Assembly: GCA_905221605.1 (NCBI GenBank)
Contig: CAJNDS010000606.1
Location: 1-64,000 of the forward strand
Length of the DNA: 64,000 bases
Direction: 5' to 3'
Origin: Symbiodinium natans
Lineage: Eukaryota; Sar; Dinophyceae; Suessiales; Symbiodiniaceae
Shown: one piece after another, positions 10,583 to 19,916 of the stretch
How the letters are laid out: every line of letters begins with the position of its first letter
Numbering within the stretch: the stretch's first letter is position 1
Made by a program: the position numbers and the translations under genes
Notes under the pieces: model-generated
What the model saw: the letters and a program-made list of their open reading frames with translations, nothing else
Databases searched by the model: none
Told to the model about the DNA's origin: nothing

Positions 10583-10934
10583 GAAAAAATTGACAAATGT
10601 GCTCAAGAGTTCGCTAAAGAACGGCCTGCAAATGTGATAATGAAGCACATGTGCCATGTATGCAAACGACCACGAACCTCTGTTTGAGCAGGGCTGAGCG
10701 CGGCACAAGCACTTTGCATTTTGCACAAGAGAAGAATTCAAGCAGCTGTGCCTACTGCGAAGCCCCGAAAAACCACATGAAAAACGTCTGCATAAATCAT
10801 GCCCATGCAAGATCTGCAAACACACGTGGTAGAAAACTCAGAAACTTTAAAGACAGTTTTGCGTTGCCCCTTCTTCAAAGGGGGAAGGGGCACCTATAAA
10901 TCAAAGACCACTCTATCCGCAAGCGGAGCGCGTA
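10583..10934 (-). repeat. YRE-1 split direct repeat A1 (5' terminus)
   Basis: Copy of 2205-2555. The perfect 12-nt hairpin TCCGC-AA-GCGGA at 10916-10927 lies exactly 7 nt from the element end. The YR gene begins just inside. Confidence 0.85.
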
Positions 10935-11544
10935 CTCTGCTCTCTGCTCTCTGCTCTCTGCTCTCTGCTCTCTGCTCTCTGCTCTCTGCTCTCTGCTCTC
11001 TGCTCTCTGCTCTCTGCTCTCTGCTCTCTGCTCTCTGCTCTCTGCTCTCTGCTCTCTGCTCTCTGCTCTCTGCTCTCTGCTCTCTGCTCTCTGCTCTCTG
11101 CTCTCTGCTCTCTGCTCTCTGCTCTCTGCTCTCTGCTCTCTGCTCTCTGCTCTCTGCTCTCTGCTCTCTGCTCTCTGCTCTCTGCTCTCTGCTCTCTGCT
11201 CTCTGCTCTCTGCTCTCTGCTCTCTGCTCTCTGCTCTCTGCTCTCTGCTCTCTGCTCTCTGCGCTCTGCTCTCTGCTCTCTGCTCTCTGCTCTCTGCTCT
11301 CTGCTCTCTGCTCTCTGCTCTCTGCTCTCTGCTCTCTGCTCTCTGCTCTCTGCTCTCTGCTCTCTGCTCTCTGCTCTCTGCTCTCTGCTCTCTGCTCTCT
11401 GCTCTCTGCTCTCTGCTCTGCTCTCTGCTCTGCGCTCCCCTGCTCTGCTGCTCTCCTCTGCTCTCTGCTCTGCTCTCTGCTCTGCCCTGCTCTCTGCTCT
11501 GCTCTCTGCTCTGCACTCTGCTCTGCTCTCTGCTCTGCTCTCTG
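10935..11544. repeat. CTCTGCT heptamer microsatellite
   Basis: About 480 bp of nearly perfect CTCTGCT units (roughly 69), with one C to G change near 11262. It then degenerates to about 11544 into mixed CTCTG/CTGCT units. It begins at the first base after YRE-1. Long frames through it in all readings are repeat artefacts. Confidence 0.95.
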
Positions 11545-12784
11545 GGCACAGGCGTGTCGATCTGTGACACGAACAAACACACATGCCAACCGTGTCTGTT
11601 TTGTGGCATGGCAGGATGATGAAGGCCAGGTGACCGTGTATCGTCTGTTCGGTCCGGGCATGTTGTACTCGATGCCACGGAACATCCACCAGCAACAGAC
11701 CACGAGCACACCGACGGCCGCCTGTCCTGAGTCTGGCCAGCTGCTCTCTGCTCTGCTCTCTTCTCTGCTGGAGAGTGCGGCAGACGGGTCTCTTCGTCAG
11801 ACAGGGGGGGCTGTTTTTTGCCAGAAGCACGATTTTGGAGAAGAAGCCAGGCGGCAGGACCACGCACGACGGAGCTCACGGAATACGTCCTCATGTTGCG
11901 GCGTGACATGACAAGCAGTGCTGTTGGAGCCCGCGCCATCTTTGACCAGTCACAGAGCAGCCACACATAGCTCATTCCTGTCTCCCCGCCCAAACATGGC
12001 TTTGTGGTCTGCCACCGCATGGATGTCGAGGACTTTGCGCTTGTCCTCTTTTTATAGGCCCGAAAAGAGGAAATTGCATTCTCAACAGGAGCTGACCCGG
12101 GGGCCTGCACTCAGATATCATCATCCGACCACCTCCCCGCCCAGTTTTTTTGGGCGACAAAGCCCCCTACAACCATGTTCTTGAGGATCAACCACGGCAC
12201 CCGGCGGGCGACGAGGACTTGACGAGCTGTTTCTTCGATTTGTCATCCGCGAAGCGATCTTCAGCTGACTCCTCCCATAGTCCCCCAACAGGGCCAGGTG
12301 GGTGGGCTCAAAAACACGTAGCAGCTAGGATCAAAAGCCCGTGCTCAGACACGGGGGGCTTCTACCCAAGGAGTCCGTCGAGGTTCCCCTTTCCCGGGAA
12401 TAGCACAGCTGCCTGCTTCACTGTCAAAATGGCCACGGACACATAGATATGCATGACAAAAGCTGCCGAGTCGAAAACAAGACGCCAAAACTCAAACATG
12501 GGAAGAGAAATCGAGGACATGTGTGTGGCCCTATGACAGCAGTGTTCCCGACACACACATGCCGCCAAGTCTGAAGGGCTCCACTGCGCCAACTCCAACG
12601 GGCCCAGCAAAACTTTCCTTCAGGAAACGGCTTCGAAGAACTCAACCGACATTCAGCTCCCGGGCAAGGTAAAGATTGCGGGTCCTTCCCTTCCCAGATA
12701 AGTCAGGATCCGGGGCAGCCGGCCGGGGTCCGAGGCACGCGCCATTGCTCTTCCTCCTGTTTAGGGAATCAGGAGAAGCAATCC
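11545..12784. other. No gene recognised
   Basis: Mixed-composition sequence with only short frames, none with a recognisable motif. A few CTCTGCT-like units recur near 11740-11770. Confidence 0.5.
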
Positions 12785-13890
12785 TGTTTGGCTTCAAGGG
12801 TGCTGAGGGTGTATACTGGTTTGTGGGAAGGGCGGATCAGGGGTTGGAAGGTTTTAGGACATAAGGGTTCAGGGGCCCAGGGGCTTAGGAGGGCTTAGGG
12901 GTTCAGGGGCTTAAATTACAGCCCTATAAGCCCCTGAACAGGTCTTGGTGCTTTAAGGAGCCTCCCTCAGACCCCTTGACGCACTCTTCAAAACCAAACC
13001 TGAACCTGAAGGGTCTTGGTGGGCCACTTAAGGTGCCAAGACCTCTTCAAAACCCTAAACCCCGTCTTGGTGCCTCTTCAAAACCCTAAACCCTAAACCC
13101 TAAACCCGAAGAGGCCCTTGGTGCCTTAAGCTCCCCGAGACCCCTTAAGACCTCTTCAAAACCCTAAACCCTCAACCTGAAGAGTAATCCCCAGCCCGGT
13201 TTGTTTAGGGTTTGTTTAGGATTTAGGGTTGTTTCGGGTTTAGTGTTTCTTCAAAGTTCTAAGGTTTTCTTAAGGGTGTAGAGATTTGTTTCGGGGTTTA
13301 GGGTTTGTTTGGGGGTTTGTTTGTGGGTTTGTTTGGGGATAAGGGTTTGTTTGGGGATTAGGGTTCGTTTTGGGGTTTAGGACGTTTAGGAATTGTATAG
13401 GATTTCCTTAGGGTTTGTGAGTGAGTGAGTGAGTGGACGGCCTGGGGTGCACTCCGGCCAACGGAAACGTTCCCTCCCGCCATCTCTTCCCTTCTTGGCT
13501 TGCGTCATTGGGGAAATCCGGCAAGAGATCGACGCTCCGAGCCCCTCAATCCGAGCTGGGAAAAACGCCACCCGAACCTCCATGGGCCCGCCCCCCCAAG
13601 CCGGGCGGCCTGGGTTGGATTTGGGCACTTAGGCAAGACAGCCCACTTCACAGGAACAGAAACTCTTCCCCTTGCGATCCCTCACAAAGGTACTAAGCTG
13701 GGGGCATTGGCTCGGAGACAGGGCTTGGGGTCACCGGCAGCAAGACTAAGGGACAAAGCAAGTTCAGCTAATCCCCTTTTGCTGCACAAACTCCAAAAGT
13801 ATCCCCTTGGCACGCGGGGCAACTCAAGGCACCGCCCCCGACCAGAAGGGGGTAACCTTAGGGTTTGTTCTGGGTTTAGGCGTAGTTTCG
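12785..13890. repeat. Left arm of a large telomere-like inverted repeat
   Basis: Reading inward, 12785-13417 plus 13868-13890 are recognisable as the reverse complement of 15047-15676. For example GCTTCAAGGGTGC near 12791 faces its complement ending at 15671, and GGCGTAGTTTCG at 13879-13890 faces CGAAACTACGCC at 15047. The arm is full of TTTAGGG variants and is interrupted by a 438-bp insertion. Confidence 0.75.
13418..13855 (-). mobile_element. 438-bp insertion with 12-bp target-site duplication
   Basis: The block interrupts the left inverted-repeat arm; the right arm has no counterpart. The 12-mer CCTTAGGGTTTG is present on both sides (13406-13417 and 13856-13867), as expected for a target duplication, though the telomere-like context weakens this. 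The block starts with (TGAG)n, so on the minus strand it ends in a short simple repeat tail, a feature of SINE or LINE derivatives. No coding motif recognised. Confidence 0.55.
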
Positions 13891-14138
13891 GGGGGGAGGG
13901 AGGGGAGCAGGGAAGAGCCCTGAACCCTAAGCCCTGAAGACCCGAAACCCGAAACCCGAAACCCTTACTCAACCCTCAACCCTCAAACCCTAAAAACCTA
14001 AACCCTAAAACCTTAAAACTTTGAGCAAACCCTAAGCCTTAAGCAAACCCTAAACCCTCCCGCAAACCTTAAACAAACCCTAAGCCCTAAACAAACCCCA
14101 TAAACTCGCCAAAAAACCGTCTTGGAACAAACCCAAAC

Positions 14139-14286
14139 TGAAGAAGGTGATTCAAGCATATATAAGGTCGCATGAACTTGTTCTGCCCACCTGCCGCCCG
14201 CCCTGACATCCACAAGGTGGGATGCAGGGTAGGGGGACAACGCACCAGGGCAACCAGCTCTTAAGGGCTACAGCTTGGCTTCAGCA
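14139..14286 (-). repeat. TRIM terminal repeat, left
   Basis: 148-bp direct repeat, nearly identical to 14834-14981 (CCAGGG/CAACCAG versus CCGGGG/CAACCGG). It starts TG and ends CA. Confidence 0.75.
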
Positions 14287-14833
14287 CCCCCCTCGGCCTG
14301 CCATCCGCCAGGAGGCTGGGCGCTCTTCACAAGCTGTCCATCCCTTCCGGGAGGCGAGCAACTGTACCAACACATGCTGTAGCATGGGATTGCGCTCTGG
14401 CACTGCTCCCCCCTGTCCCCGGCAGTGGGCCGGCTACGCAAACTCTGTCCAAGATCCGCCGTCCACCCGGGCGTTAACCCAAGCATCTGGCATCACTCAA
14501 ACGAGAGCGCGCCCGTACACTACACTGCGCCAAGGAACGCTTACACGCCTGAAGACGATTTCTGCCTTTCGGCTACCTCACCTTCCTCCGCCAGGGCAGC
14601 CTTCCCTTACAACCAATGTCCCGTGTCTCCTGGAAAACGGTGCCGTCGCCATCGCAGCCCCCCTCCATCCTCCAGGCCCATCGCAGCAACATTGCAATTG
14701 CGGTGGCGTGCTGGTCTGACGAAGTCCTCCAAGCAGTAAAGCATGTTCTGGCATGGTATAGCGGAAGCGCATCTTTGCAGCGCATAGCTTTTTCACACGC
14801 GTGTTCGTGCTTAGGCCATTGGGCGTCATAACC

Positions 14834-14981
14834 TGAAGAAGGTGATTCAAGCATATATAAGGTCGCATGAACTTGTTCTGCCCACCTGCCGCCCGCCCTG
14901 ACATCCACAAGGTGGGATGCAGGGTAGGGGGACAACGCACCGGGGCAACCGGCTCTTAAGGGCTACAGCTTGGCTTCAGCA
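14834..14981 (-). repeat. TRIM terminal repeat, right
   Basis: 148-bp direct repeat of 14139-14286, followed directly by the CAAAC target duplication. Confidence 0.75.
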
Positions 14982-15046
14982 CAAACCCTAAACAAACCCT
15001 ATAAGCAGCCCCCAAAGAAACCCTAAACCCTAACAAACCGTGAGCT

Positions 15047-15676
15047 CGAAACTACGCCTAAACCCAAAACAAACCCTAAACCTTTAAGAAACCCTAAACC
15101 CTAAACAATTCCTAAACCCCTAACGAAGCCTAATCCCCAAACAAACCCTAATCCCAAAACACACCCCCCAAACAAAACCCTAAACCCCGAAACAATTTCT
15201 AAACACCTAAGAAAAACCTTAGAACTTTGAAGAAACCCTAAACCCGAAACAACCCTAAACCCTATCGAACACACCTAAACAAACCCTAAACAAAACCGGG
15301 CTAGGGATTACTCTTCAGGTTGAGGGTTTCGGGTTTTGAAGAGGTCTTGGCGCCTTAAGGGGCCTCGGGGAGGCCCCTTAAGGCACAGGTTTAAGGTTTA
15401 GCGTCTAGGATTTAGGGTGTTGAAGAGGTCTTGAGGTTTAGGGTTTATGGTTTTGAAGAGGTCTTGGTGCCTGATGGGGGCCTCAAGGAAGACCTCTTCA
15501 GGGTTCGGGTTTAGGGCTTATAGGGCTTTAAGCTGAACCCCCAAGCCCTAAGCCCTTCCTAACCACAAAACGTCTAACCCTCATATCCTTAAGGCCCCTT
15601 TACAACCCCTGATCCGCCCTGCCCATAAACTAGTATACACTAAACCCATAAACCCTCGCACCCTTGAAGCCAAACA
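15047..15676. repeat. Right arm of the telomere-like inverted repeat
   Basis: Reverse-complement partner of 12785-13417 plus 13868-13890, diverged but continuous. The loop between the arms holds the TRIM element. Without the TRIM and the 438-bp insert the loop would be only about 310 bp. Confidence 0.75.
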
Positions 15677-16306
15677 ACTCAAACATCAAAACCCTGACCT
15701 CTGAGTCCTGAAACCCTAAGCCTTCAACCCCAAAACGCCTCACACCCTAAACCCTAAAGCACCAAACCCGTAACCCTTGAACCTCGAATAATACTCCAAC
15801 ATATAATCCCTAAACACCTGAGCCTTTAAATTTACAATCCTTGAACCCAAAACACCTAAACCTCAAATCACCCCAGCTCTAAACGCTGAACCCCTAAACA
15901 CACAAAGAACTAAACCCCTAAACCCCTAGAGGCTGAAACCTTCAAATGCTAACCCCTACTGTGCACTTTGGTGTCTAAGCTCTTCAACTCCCAAACCCAA
16001 AACAACCCCAACACCTAAACCCCAAGCTCCGAATAAGCTCGAACATGTCGAAAGTCCCTGACCCTGAAGCGCTGAACTCTCAACCCCGACCCATTACACC
16101 TAACCCTCATCTCCTTAAAGCCCTATGCCCCAAACCCAAAAACACTTGAAGCCGTAAAGCTTCAAAATCAACACCCTGAACCCCGGAACCCTGAGGCCCC
16201 AAAACTCGAACCTCTAAAGCGCCTACCCCTTAACAAAAACCCTAAATTTTTCAACTTCTCCTCGACGGGTAGGGGCAAGGATGTTTGGGATTGACGTGGA
16301 ATATGC

Positions 16307-17010
16307 TCAGCCTATGTTTCTGTTAAGAATTTTGTGATTTATGTTCGCACATGGCCAAATATGGGCGGCATCTTCTCTGCCTGCGCCACATGGGCAGGCC
16401 TCTGTGTGACATAGCCCTGCTGCTTTTAACCGAGGGCGTGTGTATACGGCTCCAGAAACAAGAGCTTCAAGGATCGCCTTCGTGCAGCAATGATCTTGGG
16501 GAAGTCGTTGCAGAAAAGGTTGGAGAAAATCTAAGTCGGAATGTGATCTGAAATCGCTGTCGGAAAGAAACCGTGTCAAAAACGGCTCAATGCCTGGAAC
16601 GGTTTCTTCCATGGCAATCATGTCTGTTAGCTGCTTGTGTGAGCAAAAACTTTCTAACATGACTGTCAAGAAACTTCCGAAAGTGTTGGTTACGACCTGC
16701 AGTTAGCTCTAGGAAGCCTCTGGTAGCAGGCTGTAACACAAGATTTCCTGGGTCAAGGATGCTTAGCCTCAACTCTTGGCACAAGAAGGCGAATACAGAA
16801 GCTACTCCATTTGTAGATTGTTTGACGGGGCCCTTTGCAAGAAGCTGCTTTTCTTTATGAAGGACATTAACTGCAAGTGCGGTGTGCGTCCTAGCGTAGC
16901 TTACTAAAGCAGTGTGAAGCAATGAAAGGATCAAGGTGGGTTGCCAACGCAAGGAAAGGACATCTAACACGATTGCTCTTAAAAGTACAGCAACCAGCCC
17001 TCCCGCCCCC
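16307..17010 (-). pseudogene. Remnant of a LINE-like (non-LTR) retroelement C-terminal region
   Basis: Two overlapping frames on the minus strand (about 17126-16587 and 16669-16307) seem to be one coding stretch with a frameshift near 16640. The second contains a Cys/His cluster, C-x4-CPCG-x6-AAH-x3-PC (HTEACPCGAGREDAAHIWPC), preceded by AVYTRPRLKAAG. This combination resembles the region after the RT and RNase H in many non-LTR elements (C-x-CG...H...C). No RT motif is preserved. The assignment is tentative. Confidence 0.4.
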
Positions 17011-17074
17011 CTGGTTCCCTGGTTTTGTGCGCTTCGAGAACTGTGAGTCTTTAGAAGTGGGCTGTTTTTAGGCC

Positions 17075-18170
17075 TACACCCGAAATGGGTGGGGTGGGAG
17101 AAAAGTGTTAGATGGCCAACCTTCACAGCATCTATGCCCTGTCACAAACCCTAAAACCCAAAACCCGAAACTCAGCGCCCAGACAAAAGTGGTGCTTAAG
17201 CCCCTGCCCCTCTGGCGGGGCCTGGCCTCCCTTGGCACCCCTCCCCCCCCTGTCCCTGGCCTTCCGGCCCTGGCCTCAAACCCTCTAAAACCTCTCCTTT
17301 TCTAACCGGGACCTGGCCTCAAACCTTTCCCTTGGCTGAAAGTGGCCATCGGTGACGGAAAGGTTTGTTTGAAAGTAAGCGACTGTCATGAGTTTAGGCC
17401 TAAACCCTAAAAGCAATAGGTTTGCCGCCTCGGGAGAAAAGTATTAAATGGCCCCAAGCTGCTCTTTGCACTTGACGAGGCATTCGAGCCACTGCTGCAT
17501 CACAGCTACTACAGCAAACCCTAAACTCAAGGCCCAGGCCCCCTACATTGGGGGGGGTGGCACAAGCCGACTCAGGGCCAGGAACCACCCACAGCCTCGT
17601 CGCTGACTTTGTGACACTCCCTGAAGCCTCCCTCCCGACCCCAATTCCTTTACTCTCGGACGCAACTTTGTGAAGCTTTGGAGCTTGTTCCGAAACCTAA
17701 CCTTCACAACATCTACGCCCTCCCCCTACAGAAGGGGGCGGGCTTAAGCCCTTCGACCTTATGGTGAAAGGCCCGGAACCGGAACACGTTCTCGTCGGCA
17801 CCAGCACTGTCCCTTATAAAGTAAATACCCTCAACCCCCCCCTTCTTGTGCCAGAACATGGCTGGCCCAGGCAGGAGGACCCGGACCCCTCGCCGCAGCG
17901 TGCCTCTGGCTTGCCCCCTCCTGACCCTCCTAGTCTCCTGACCCTGCAAACCCTCTCAAACCTCTCCTTTTCTATGCAGCTGAGGACCTAGCTTCAAACC
18001 TTTCCCTTGGCTGAAAGTAAGCGATTGTCATGAGTTTAGGCCTGAACCCTAAAAGGAATAGGTTTGGGTGGTTTTGTGGGGTGGGAGACAAGTGTTAGAT
18101 GGCCCTCCACAATCGTGCCAGAACTGCTCTTCGCACCTGACGAGGCATTCGAGCCGCTGCTGCATCCTAA
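17075..18170. repeat. Diverged direct repeats within telomere-like region
   Basis: A segment (GGCTGAAAGTAAGCGATTGTC, GAGTTTAGGCC, then GACGAGGCATTCGAGCC) occurs at about 17370-17510 and again at about 18014-18167, a spacing near 650 bp. A partial third version lies near 17085-17140. The upstream CCTCTCCTTTTCTA block also recurs (17291 and 17961). No coding function seen. Confidence 0.6.
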
Positions 18171-18880
18171 CTCACAGCATCTACGCCCTATAACAGCAAA
18201 CCCTAAACCCCAAACCCTAAACCCTAAACCCTAGACCGTAAACCCAAACCCTAAACCCTAAACCCAGCCCGATGCCCAGAAAAGAAGCCCCCAACCCTAA
18301 AAACCCCTAAGCCATAAACCCTTAAGAACCCTAAACCCTAAAAACGCCTAAGCCCTCAACCATTCAAAAACCTCAAGCCCTAAACCCTGAAAACCCCTGA
18401 GCTCTAAACCCTAAAAACCCTAAACCCTAAACCGTAAAAATCCCGGAACCCAATAAGCCCTACACCCCAAGAACCCCGAGCCCTAAACCCTAAAAAACCC
18501 TCACTCCAAACCCCGAAAACCTTAACCCCTAAAAGCCCCTAAACATAGGCTGCGCCCCCCCCAACCCTCCCGCTCTATTCTTTCGAACCCATCACGCGAG
18601 CGGTGTTTGTAAATGGGAGGGGGGGCTAAAAATCCCTAAACCCTAAACCCCCAAAAACCCTAAACCCAAATAATCTTTAAGCCTTAAAAACCCCTTAGCC
18701 CAAAAAAACCCGAAAGCCTAGGCCCTAAACCCCAAAAAAACCCGGAAGCCCCAAAGCCTAAAACCCCCTAAAGCCTAAAAGGCTCTGAGGCCCAAACAAA
18801 AAAATCCTAAACCCCAAAAACCCCTAAACTCTAAACCTCCAAAAAACCTACAAAAACTACAAAAACCCTGAACCCTAAAC

Positions 18881-19111
18881 TTTCGCTCGAGCAGTGATGC
18901 ATTTGTTACCAAAGGGGTCTGTACCCAAAGCTTCCAAAAGTGCTTAAATATTTTTACGTACTTTTTTGTCGTACTCTTTACGTACTGATGGTTACTTTTA
19001 AGCATCTGCAAAAAAATGTTTAATTAAGAAGAAAACGTGCTTATTTTTAAACACATATATATATCACAGGCCAGCAATTCTATGAGGCCGCCCACCATGC
19101 ACTCCTTTTTT
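18881..19111. other. Sequence downstream of gene H
   Basis: AT-richer sequence with no gene seen. It lies just past the stop codon of gene H and may contain its 3' UTR. Confidence 0.4.
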
Positions 19112-19263
19112 TCAACTCGCTCCTTGCAAGCAGGGGACTTTGTTTGCAGCTATAAACCTTAAGAGTACTGCTGCAGAGACGGCTTTCATGCTGAACTTTC
19201 CTCCCCTCCTGGCCGCTAATGTCGCCAGTGTGTGGCCGAAAGACTCATCACGATAAGTCCAGT
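19112..19263 (-). pseudogene. Gene H, 3'-terminal coding piece with stop codon
   Basis: On the minus strand this reads YWTYRDESFGHTL...LAARRGGKFS and ends in a clean TGA at 19114-19112 after ...CLQGAS. It joins in frame to the piece at 41129 and above if YRE-2 and one copy of CAGT are removed (...SPAQ|YWTYRDE...). Gene H as a whole (here and 41129-42172) encodes a protein I cannot name. The style resembles a multicopy dinoflagellate family, and it may itself derive from a transposon. It is broken by YRE-2 and YRE-4. Confidence 0.6.
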
Positions 19264-19428
19264 TCTACCCGACCCCTATTTCTAAGCACCAGCAAGCTAA
19301 GATAAAACCTGCAGAGTTCTCGCACAAGTCCCTTTCTTTTTGACGAGTGGTGGCGGGCAGCAAGAATCTGGAATCAAGATGAAAGCTAAATATGCAAGCT
19401 GAAGCTGAAGGTGTCGAGTGCCAACCCC
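19260..19428 (-). repeat. YRE-2 split direct repeat B2
   Basis: 169 bp, one visible mismatch to 19657-19825. It starts with the CAGT crossover candidate. Confidence 0.85.
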
Positions 19429-19532
19429 CCCCCCCCAACCGAAGGGAAACGAACCGGGAAAGAAGGACCACAGCGTAAAGCGAAGGCAAAGCTTAAAGCT
19501 AAAATACAGAACCCAAGGGAGGGAGAGGTGGG

Positions 19533-19660
19533 TGCTTTGAACTGGACACCAAGCGCATGACATGTTCGAGCAGCTGGTGCTAAGAAATAGGAAGCAAAGA
19601 TACCCCAAAGTGCATGAAAAGGCGTCGTGTAAAACATCTGTGAGTAAACACACGAACAGT
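19533..19660 (-). repeat. YRE-2 split direct repeat A2
   Basis: 128 bp matching 41001-41128. It ends with TGTG-AGTAAA-CACA followed by CGAACAG(T). Confidence 0.85.
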
Positions 19661-19825
19661 TCTACCCGACCCCTATTTCTAAGCACCAGCAAGCTAAGAT
19701 AAAACCTGCAGAGCTCTCGCACAAGTCCCTTTCTTTTTGACGAGTGGTGGCGGGCAGCAAGAATCTGGAATCAAGATGAAAGCTAAATATGCAAGCTGAA
19801 GCTGAAGGTGTCGAGTGCCAACCCC
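19657..19825 (-). repeat. YRE-2 split direct repeat B1
   Basis: 169-bp copy of B2. It overlaps A2 by the shared CAGT. Confidence 0.85.
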
Positions 19826-19916
19826 AAAAGTGTAACTGCCACCACAAGTCAGAAAGAGCAGACGCTAAACATTGAACCCAACCACTGAAGTGGCTGCCGA
19901 TCTGACTGCTTTGCAA

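Larger units (their letters stand above)
1905..10934 (-). mobile_element. YRE-1: tyrosine-recombinase (DIRS/Ngaro-like) retroelement with split direct repeats
   Basis: Read on the minus strand the order is A1 (10934-10583), YR gene, gag, pol (dioxygenase-like, methyltransferase-like, RT, RNase H), B1 (2839-2556), A2 (2555-2205), B2 (2189-1905). This A1-ORFs-B1-A2-B2 arrangement is the split direct repeat structure known from PAT/Ngaro-type YR retroelements. There A2-B1 contact re-creates the circle junction. No target-site duplication is visible; the only base shared across the junctions is a single A. The gag and pol frames are open end to end, but the recombinase gene carries two frameshifts, so this copy is probably dead or needs a helper. 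The YR-first gene order differs from the textbook order with YR last. Confidence 0.85.
14139..14981 (-). mobile_element. TRIM-like short LTR retroelement
   Basis: Two direct repeats of 148 bp (14139-14286 and 14834-14981) start TG and end CA, with short inverted ends TGAAG/CTTCA. They enclose about 550 bp without a convincing gene. The 5-bp sequence CAAAC flanks both sides (14134-14138 and 14982-14986), a target duplication of the size made by DDE integrases. Read on the minus strand, a purine run (GAGGGGGGG) directly precedes the LTR ending at 14286 and could be the polypurine tract, which suggests minus orientation. The length and lack of coding capacity fit a terminal-repeat retrotransposon in miniature. 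Confidence 0.75.
12840..18880. repeat. Degenerate TTTAGGG-type (CCCTAAA) repeats
   Basis: Hundreds of variants of CCCTAAA/TTTAGGG and derivatives (CCCTAAAC, CCCCAAAC), on the plus strand mostly as CCCTAAA after about 13900. They are interrupted by other elements. TTTAGGG is the telomeric unit reported for plants and dinoflagellates. Here the units are too degenerate and too internal to be a functional telomere. Confidence 0.8.

Noticed and set aside
10875-12110. Long frames of repeated SALCSLL or REQRAES type
   Set aside because: Translations of the CTCTGCT microsatellite in several frames; no sequence outside the repeat supports a gene.
14222-14940. Frames of 104-165 residues inside the TRIM
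   Set aside because: They overlap the terminal repeats, exist on both strands, and have no motif; the element is better seen as non-coding.
12840-18880. True chromosome end
   Set aside because: Units are degenerate, in both orientations, and followed by 45 kb of other sequence; they are interstitial.
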